Of a DNA stretch of 6,695 nt, positions 1 to 3,717 are shown piece after piece; within the stretch, counting starts at the first letter, position 1, and each line of letters opens with the position of its first letter. The position numbers were made by a program, and so were the translations under genes. The notes beneath the pieces were generated by a model. It had not been told where the DNA came from. It saw only the letters and a program-made list of their open reading frames with translations, and did not search any database. The stretch lies in contig JAIVHQ010000265.1 in NCBI GenBank assembly GCA_020200995.1, forward strand, positions 1 to 6,695, written 5' to 3'. The stretch comes from Flavobacteriales bacterium (lineage in GTDB: Bacteria; Bacteroidota; Bacteroidia; Flavobacteriales_D; Cryomorphaceae).

Positions 1-189
1 CGTCACTCAGAACGCAGCGCAGCGAAGTGAAGAGTCTCCATTTTTTCAAAGTACAAGGCTCGTCGGTGGAAGATGCATCGGGAATCAGATTTCAAAAGGA
101 TCGCATTAGGATGAACTACAATTATCAAAGAAAGGGAGACTCTTCAGTCATCAACTCCGCTTCGCTACGTTGACTCCTTCTGAGTGACG
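1..189. repeat. REP-like inverted repeat pair (possible REPIN or MITE)
   Basis: The two ends are exact inverted copies: CGTCACTCAGAA at 1-12 matches TTCTGAGTGACG at 178-189, and a second inner block, TGAAGAGTCTCC at 28-39, matches GGAGACTCTTCA at 135-146. Between the blocks each arm has an AGCGAAG core. The right arm (135-189) is about 16 nt longer than the left and can fold on itself through a TCAAC/GTTGA stem. The centre (about 40-134) shows no reading frame. The pattern of a short palindromic unit in two inverted copies fits extragenic REP-like sequences mobilised by RAYT-type transposases, and similar GTCACTC...GAAGAGTCTCC units recur, as I recall, in Bacteroidota intergenic DNA. Because the first base of the window is already inside the motif, the element may continue to the left. 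No transposase is present here, so the mobility mechanism is inference. Confidence 0.55.
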
Positions 190-320
190 TGGATGATGAA
201 CTCTCTACTCCGGTTAGCAAACGCCTCATCACTCACGTAATTCAGAAAGGCTCCCCGACCATTTTTAACGGGCGGGAGGCCCCGCGGCCGCCGGGTGAAA
301 CGGAGCCCACAACAAGCCAC
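190..320. other. intergenic stretch with GC-rich stem
   Basis: No convincing reading frame lies here. A GGCTCC at 249-254 can pair with GGAGCC at 302-307, enclosing a very GC-rich core (about 270-294) that contains the overlapping palindromes CCGCGG (282-287) and GCGGCCGC (284-291). The GC content of this core stands out against the AT-rich flanks. It could be a structured RNA end, a second terminator-like stem lacking a T-run, or a remnant of the neighbouring repeat. The words TCACTCA and CAGAA near 229-247 faintly resemble the repeat at 1-189 and may be a decayed copy. Nothing more can be supported. Confidence 0.3.
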
Positions 321-360
321 AAAAAAAACCGCCGCTCCGATCATTCGGGGCGGCGGTTTT
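321..360 (-). terminator. intrinsic terminator of the proteorhodopsin gene
   Basis: Positions 325-340 and 345-360 form a 16-bp stem, all paired apart from one T·G wobble, around the 4-nt loop TCAT. The core is CCGCCGC/GCGGCGG. On the minus strand the stem is followed by an uninterrupted run of eight T (A at 321-328), the classic Rho-independent layout. It lies 36 bp beyond the rhodopsin stop codon. The plus strand also ends in TTTT after the stem, so it may act in both directions. A smaller hairpin (CTGATT 372-377 with AATCAG 386-391) sits between it and the stop codon. Confidence 0.9.
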
Positions 361-396
361 AAGTTTGCCTTCTGATTTTTAACGGAATCAGTTCAT

Positions 397-912
397 TTAC
401 GCTGCAGCAGCCTGCTTCTCGGGAGCTCCGTCAGCAATAGCTATACTGTACACCACAAGTCCGAATCCGATCTTGTTGATGGCATCGGCTACGTTGTAAA
501 AGAGGTCTACACTGGATGATTGCCATCCGAGAGCCACATTCAACCAACCACCAGGCATACACATGTAACCGATTGGGTAAATGGCCCAACCTACGAGTAC
601 AAACCATGCGAGGGTGCGAACACCTCTCACAACAGTTGGGTTGTTTGAGTTGTCAGCCAATTGCTTCACTTCACCAAACCAAGCTGTGTAAAGAATGTAA
701 ACATAACCTATGGTCGAAATTACTCCCCAGGTTACTGAGTGCGCCGTTGCGCCATCTGCGGGTTCACCTGCTTCCGTCATGGGGACAAAAGCTTCTCCGT
801 AATAACCTGCAAGCAACATAACTACTGCTGCAATTATCAATTTCCAGAGCAAACCAAGTTTGGCACCCGCTGCTTTGGTCAGCAGATAAAACTCAACACA
901 CATCAACGGCAC
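397..912 (-). CDS. proteorhodopsin, C-terminal part (frameshifted gene)
   Basis: This frame holds the end of helix C through helix G of a type-1 rhodopsin, a retinal-binding light-driven proton pump of the cytoplasmic membrane. It opens in the duplicated segment with VPLMCVEFYLL, containing the proton-donor glutamate (Glu96 of the repaired protein, equivalent to E108 of green proteorhodopsin). Further on are TWGVISTIGY in helix E, GWAIYPIGY in helix F, and VADAINKIGFGL in helix G with the Schiff-base lysine (Lys236 repaired) and the counter-ion Asp232. Gly152 (repaired) aligns with Trp138 of bacteriorhodopsin and Gly156 of xanthorhodopsin, the carotenoid fenestration position. The GTG at 910-912 is an internal valine codon rather than a true start; this piece lacks helices A, B and most of C and would not be functional alone. 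It ends with TAA, followed by a strong terminator. Joined with the 893-1201 piece after removal of one 22-bp copy, it gives 260 residues, a usual proteorhodopsin length. Confidence 0.9.
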   Translation of the reverse strand: MPLMCVEFYLLTKAAGAKLGLLWKLIIAAVVMLLAGYYGEAFVPMTEAGEPADGATAHSVTWGVISTIGYVYILYTAWFGEVKQLADNSNNPTVVRGVRTLAWFVLVGWAIYPIGYMCMPGGWLNVALGWQSSSVDLFYNVADAINKIGFGLVVYSIAIADGAPEKQAAAA

Positions 913-1201
913 CGTCAGGGTACATCAACGGCACCGTCAAGGTCCAGTCAATATAGCGCAGAGCTGTGGGATTCTCACCCGTCGCTGCATAATAATCGCG
1001 CATGTAATAATAATGCACCGCAGCAATCATGGTGATCAGACCTGAAACCAGCAATGAAGTTTTCCACTTTGGTTTCACGTTGCTACGTTCAAAGAAAAAG
1101 AATACGGCGGCGGCAAACATCGCCATGTATCCCGTAAAAAATGTAAATGCTACCGGGTCGTCTACCGGTATTTCCATGACATCAAGCAATAAATTTTCCA
1201 T
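893..1201 (-). CDS. proteorhodopsin, N-terminal part (frameshifted gene)
   Basis: This is the true 5' end of the rhodopsin gene, starting at ATG 1201-1199. The 93 authentic residues cover helices A and B and most of C. FFFFERSNVKPKWKTSLLVSG is the A-B junction typical of proteorhodopsins. His63 in AAVHYYYMR corresponds to H75 of green proteorhodopsin, and LRYIDWTLTVPLM carries the proton acceptor Asp85 (D97), Thr89 (T101) and Met93 (position 105, the blue/green switch). The following nine residues (YPDGAVDVC) are out of frame, read from the second copy of the 22-bp duplication, and end at TGA 895-893. There is no long signal peptide ahead of helix A. No clear Shine-Dalgarno sequence precedes the ATG, as usual in Bacteroidota. 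A TAnnTTTG box lies about 70 bp upstream. Codon use is more AT-rich than in the LOG and glycosyltransferase genes next to it, compatible with acquisition by transfer or with different expression demands. Confidence 0.9.
   Translation of the reverse strand: MENLLLDVMEIPVDDPVAFTFFTGYMAMFAAAVFFFFERSNVKPKWKTSLLVSGLITMIAAVHYYYMRDYYAATGENPTALRYIDWTLTVPLMYPDGAVDVC
900..943 (-). repeat. 22-bp tandem duplication disrupting proteorhodopsin
   Basis: Positions 922-943 and 900-921 are two abutting copies of the same 22-bp unit, which on the coding strand encodes Thr-Leu-Thr-Val-Pro-Leu-Met plus one base. They match at 21 of 22 positions; the single difference (A at 940, G at 918) changes TTG to CTG, both leucine. 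Because 22 is not a multiple of three, the extra copy moves the reading frame by one base. The upstream frame hits TGA at 895-893 while the remaining helices continue in another frame. Deleting either copy restores an uninterrupted gene with canonical residue spacing between D85, T89 and E96. Confidence 0.95.
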
Positions 1202-1268
1202 AATTGAAATTATTTAGGTTTTGTTGAACTTTCCCCGTTTAACATTAGACAGAATGGAAAGGTTTAGG

Positions 1269-1276
1269 CAAAATTA
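1269..1276 (-). promoter_or_regulatory. candidate -7 promoter box for proteorhodopsin
   Basis: Read on the minus strand this is TAATTTTG, a full match to the Bacteroidota -7 consensus TAnnTTTG recognised by the primary sigma factor. It lies about 68 bp before the rhodopsin ATG and would give a 5' leader of roughly 60 nt. No clear TTG -33 element is visible at the expected 19-21 bp spacing, which lowers confidence. Confidence 0.45.
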
Positions 1277-1422
1277 ACTTTTTTGGGCAGTTTCGGATAC
1301 CCGCTATGCTTTTTTCTTTTTGTAGCGTTATCCCATTTAAACTATAAAAACATAACTTACAATTATTTAAGTGCTTTTTAAACCCCAATTATAGCATAAA
1401 AGAAAAACGACGAATGAAGCTC

Positions 1423-1448
1423 AAAAAGAGTGTTCTTTTTACACTCTT
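1423..1448 (-). terminator. probable terminator of the GT-C/LOG operon
   Basis: AAGAGTGT (1426-1433) and ACACTCTT (1441-1448) form a perfect 8-bp stem with a 7-nt loop. On the minus strand the stem runs directly into five T (A at 1423-1427, two of which also pair). It lies 54 bp beyond the LOG stop codon. The stem is short and only moderately GC-rich, so termination may be partial. It is the only such structure between the operon and the rhodopsin promoter. Confidence 0.55.
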
Positions 1449-1501
1449 CCAGTATAATTACCCCGAAAAACAAGCGATAAAAAACAGATTCACGGCACAA
1501 A

Positions 1502-2083
1502 TCAAGCTTCATCGCGGCGCATACGCACAGCCGGTGCAGGGGGCACATAGTTCTCCATTTGAGAGAGCAGGTCAGTCAAATTTTCTGAGATTAGAAGCAT
1601 ATCCCTGTTCGATCCTTTGAGCAAGCCTTCGGATGTCATGTGATCGAGCATGCGCTCGAGGTGGCCGTAGTACCCATTGACATTCAGAAGTCCGATGGGC
1701 TTCTTGTGGAGGCCCAATTGGCCCCAGGTCAACATTTCGAAAAGCTCTTCGAAGGTCCCGAATCCGCCGGGCAGGGCTATTACGGCATCGCTGAGCTCGT
1801 GCATTTTCAGTTTGCGCTCCTGCATGGAGTCGACCATAACGAGGGAGGTGAGGTGGTCGTGGGCTATTTCGCGGCCCGACATGAATCTGGGCAGCACGCC
1901 GATTACTTTTCCTCCGGCAGCGAGGGCTCCGTCGGCCACAGCGCCCATAAGCCCGATTTTCGACCCGCCGTACACCACTTGCAAATTCTTTTCAGCAAGC
2001 AAAGTGCCCGCCTCGCGGGCCGCTTTCAGGTAAATCGGGTCGCGCCCCGTGCTCGAAGCGCAAAATACAGCGACTGATTTCAC
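1502..2083 (-). CDS. LOG family nucleoside 5'-monophosphate phosphoribohydrolase
   Basis: This 193-residue protein belongs to the LOG ('lonely guy', TIGR00730) family of Rossmann-fold proteins. Family members hydrolyse the N-glycosidic bond of nucleoside 5'-monophosphates, releasing the base and ribose 5-phosphate. Plant and some bacterial members act on cytokinin ribotides, others on ordinary purine or pyrimidine nucleotides. Visible motifs are the N-terminal strand VAVFCASS (4-11), the phosphate-binding YGGSKIGLMG (38-47), MQERKLKM (87-94) with the conserved arginine, and the signature PGGFGTFEE (105-113) with the catalytic glutamate. Length is normal and no signal peptide is present, so it should be a cytosolic homo-oligomer. 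The start is GTG at 2083-2081, overlapping the TGA of the upstream glycosyltransferase in a GTGA, which implies translational coupling. Starting further in would remove the first strand. The preferred substrate (cytokinin-type or housekeeping nucleotide) cannot be told from sequence. Family assignment is firm. Confidence 0.93.
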   Translation of the reverse strand: MKSVAVFCASSTGRDPIYLKAAREAGTLLAEKNLQVVYGGSKIGLMGAVADGALAAGGKVIGVLPRFMSGREIAHDHLTSLVMVDSMQERKLKMHELSDAVIALPGGFGTFEELFEMLTWGQLGLHKKPIGLLNVNGYYGHLERMLDHMTSEGLLKGSNRDMLLISENLTDLLSQMENYVPPAPAVRMRRDEA

Positions 2084-3630
2084 GGTGCTAATTTCGAAAA
2101 ATCTCGCTGTTTATTGGCGCTTTTGCGAAATCTCTCCACAAAGGACTGCATCGAAACAGCCACCACAATCAATGCGGGAACCAGCACAGGCAGGGTGTAG
2201 CGCTCTTCCACCCCCCGCTGCACAAAGGCGAGGTAGAACAGGTAAGCCGCTACCGGCAGGGCCACGATCAGGAGTTTTTTGCATCTTCCGGCAAAAATGC
2301 AAGCCACAGGAAACGCGAGAAAAACCCCGCAGTGGAGCCCAAACGAAAGGTACCTCAGGACTTCGGCCCACCACCGCCCCCTGTATTCGGACTGAAAAAT
2401 AAACAGCGAAAGGTTACTGTGCGCCGCCATGTCTGAAACATAGATGCGAAACGGCACAGCGATCAATGCGTGAAAAGGCTCATTAGCTGTGTAATCCCTG
2501 CGAAATCGGGAAAATCGATTGGCCAGGTCGGTCTCAAACATGGTCGGCTCCTGCGGCATAGCGCGGCCTGCGTCGTGATAGGGAGCCTGCGTCTTGAGCA
2601 CAGTCAGGTAATCGCTGTAAGCCCGGCGCAGGCTGTCGCGGGACACTGTGGCGAGTGCTTTTGCAGGCAACTGCCCCATCAGGAATGCCACTGCGGCACT
2701 GTCGCTGCCCGAAGCCAAAGCAACGCCATCGGAATCAGAATAGGCGGCCTCCCACAGCGCATTCATGCCGCGATGAAAATCAGCCCCCGACTGTCCCCAC
2801 ATCTTGTGAAAGCCCCAGATTTCGGCGTGGATCGGTCGGTAGAGGTCGTTGCTGTCCCAATGGTAAACGGGATGCAAGCTAAGCACCTTTCCGGCAATCA
2901 GGCTGCCGTGCAGATGCCAAATTGCGAGCGGCGATAGTGCCAGAAAAACGCATATTGCCGCGAGGCGGTAACTCAATCTACTCCCCGCGTTGCCGCTTTT
3001 TGCAATAAACGCAAAAACCAAAGCAATAAGCCACACGAGCATGGGTACCCTAATCAATATCACAAAGCCGAGCAGCACAGAAGCGAAGATCATGGCCCTC
3101 CCCGACCCTTCTAGGCCTTTTAAAAGAAGCCACAAGAAAAAGATGACCAGCGACGGCACCACCCCCTCCGTAAGGGTATAGCTCAAAAAACCGGAGAATG
3201 TGGGCAGTAAAGCCACAGCCAGCCCTGCGGCAAGCGACCACTGCCGCGACAATCCGAGGCTTCCGGCAATGGAAGGTACAAGGGCCGCAGCCCAAGCGAA
3301 CAAAGCAACCTGGAGCAAAAAAAGAGCCCACAGCGCTGCGGGAGGCGGAAGAGCGCTGCGCAAGGCATACCAAACCAGACCGTAGCCCGGGCTGCGCATC
3401 ACATGTGCCACAGTGCCGGGATCATTGGTGCGCCAGCCATTTCCCATGAGCGCATTTTCGGCGGGCAAGAGGTAGGAAGCATCATCGGCAGTGATGACGG
3501 TTATCCCTTCCCGGAGGTCGCCACCCGCATCGATCAGGGCATCGCGATTTGCCTGATGCACAAAAAAGCATTGCGCAAAAGCGAGGATAAAAATCCAAAA
3601 AGCGGGTTTGGTCTGAGCGTTGCGGAGCAC
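2080..3630 (-). CDS. ArnT/PMT-like GT-C membrane glycosyltransferase
   Basis: This 516-residue polytopic membrane protein has about ten predicted hydrophobic segments: near 9-27, several between 98 and 240, and more near 425-447, 452-472 and 479-497. The first extracytoplasmic loop holds ITADDASYLLPAENAL with the Asp49-Asp50 pair, followed by RSPGYG (79-84). This matches the layout of GT-C fold enzymes such as ArnT and PMT_2 proteins, whose loop-1 aspartate is catalytic and which use polyprenyl-phosphate sugars on the periplasmic face. TLTEG (152-156) and VEERYTLPVLVPAL (474-487) are further GT-C-like features. A long hydrophilic region (about 245-420) is probably an extracytoplasmic domain. 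The start is GTG at 3630-3628; the frame is open further upstream to about 3711 but offers no ATG, GTG or TTG there. It is the first gene of an operon with the LOG gene, overlapping it by 4 nt. Donor and acceptor are unknown; lipid, glycan or protein glycosylation are all possible. Confidence 0.72.
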   Translation of the reverse strand: MLRNAQTKPAFWIFILAFAQCFFVHQANRDALIDAGGDLREGITVITADDASYLLPAENALMGNGWRTNDPGTVAHVMRSPGYGLVWYALRSALPPPAALWALFLLQVALFAWAAALVPSIAGSLGLSRQWSLAAGLAVALLPTFSGFLSYTLTEGVVPSLVIFFLWLLLKGLEGSGRAMIFASVLLGFVILIRVPMLVWLIALVFAFIAKSGNAGSRLSYRLAAICVFLALSPLAIWHLHGSLIAGKVLSLHPVYHWDSNDLYRPIHAEIWGFHKMWGQSGADFHRGMNALWEAAYSDSDGVALASGSDSAAVAFLMGQLPAKALATVSRDSLRRAYSDYLTVLKTQAPYHDAGRAMPQEPTMFETDLANRFSRFRRDYTANEPFHALIAVPFRIYVSDMAAHSNLSLFIFQSEYRGRWWAEVLRYLSFGLHCGVFLAFPVACIFAGRCKKLLIVALPVAAYLFYLAFVQRGVEERYTLPVLVPALIVVAVSMQSFVERFRKSANKQRDFSKLAP

Positions 3631-3717
3631 AGGTGCGAACTTAAAGCAAAAAACCTTTAGCCGCGTAGGTTGTGCTCGATAGTTTACCTTTGCAACTGCT
3701 TTGACGCCCCCCGTATA
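3631..3717. other. divergent intergenic region (GT-C gene / tamB-like gene)
   Basis: These 87 bp separate two genes transcribed away from each other, so both promoters must lie here or inside the coding starts. A good -7 box is visible only on the plus strand (3685-3692). On the minus strand no TAnnTTTG match is seen; the run near 3645-3657 reads TAAAGGTTTTTTGC, a poor fit. There is no recognisable operator palindrome and no Shine-Dalgarno sequence before either start. Confidence 0.6.
3685..3692 (+). promoter_or_regulatory. candidate -7 promoter box for the tamB-like gene
   Basis: TACCTTTG matches the Bacteroidota -7 consensus TAnnTTTG at every fixed position. It ends 25 bp before the proposed TTG start, giving a leader of about 20 nt. 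A TTG at 3670-3672 is only 12 bp upstream, closer than the usual -33 spacing, so the -33 element is uncertain. Its position supports the TTG at 3718 as the translation start of the downstream gene. Confidence 0.5.

Larger units (their letters stand above)
1202..1501. other. AT-rich intergenic region between LOG and rhodopsin genes
   Basis: This gap of 300 bp has no convincing gene. It contains the presumed leader and -7 box of the rhodopsin and a terminator-like hairpin belonging to the LOG gene. Between them (about 1280-1420) it is AT-rich, with no repeat or operator that I can recognise. A plus-strand frame starting at 1414 runs antisense into the LOG gene and has no support. The base composition contrasts visibly with the GC-richer genes to the right. 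Confidence 0.6.

Noticed and set aside
1..189. CRISPR array or insertion sequence
   Set aside because: There are only two inverted units, no regularly spaced direct repeats, and no transposase frame between them.
282..291. GC palindromes as a cloning-vector remnant
   Set aside because: Overlapping CCGCGG and GCGGCCGC can occur by chance in GC-rich DNA, and no other vector-like sequence is seen nearby.
893..912. Programmed frameshift or independent two-subunit rhodopsin
   Set aside because: The shift is fully explained by a 22-bp tandem duplication. There is no slippery heptamer or downstream pseudoknot, and the second frame begins inside helix C, so neither half would fold as a rhodopsin.
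516..1035. Plus-strand reading frames across the rhodopsin gene
   Set aside because: They are antisense shadows with Cys/His-rich, low-plausibility sequences, and the minus-strand frames have unmistakable rhodopsin motifs.
1414..1620. A 68-residue plus-strand frame starting MKLKKSVLF
   Set aside because: The start looks like a signal peptide, but the frame spans the LOG terminator hairpin and runs antisense into the well-supported LOG coding region.
1640..2077. Long plus-strand frame (145 residues) opposite the LOG gene
   Set aside because: It is an antisense frame kept open by the GC-rich codon use of the LOG gene; it has no family resemblance and no promoter.
2470..2937. Plus-strand 155-residue frame opposite the glycosyltransferase
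   Set aside because: It is another antisense shadow; the opposite strand encodes coherent membrane segments and GT-C motifs.
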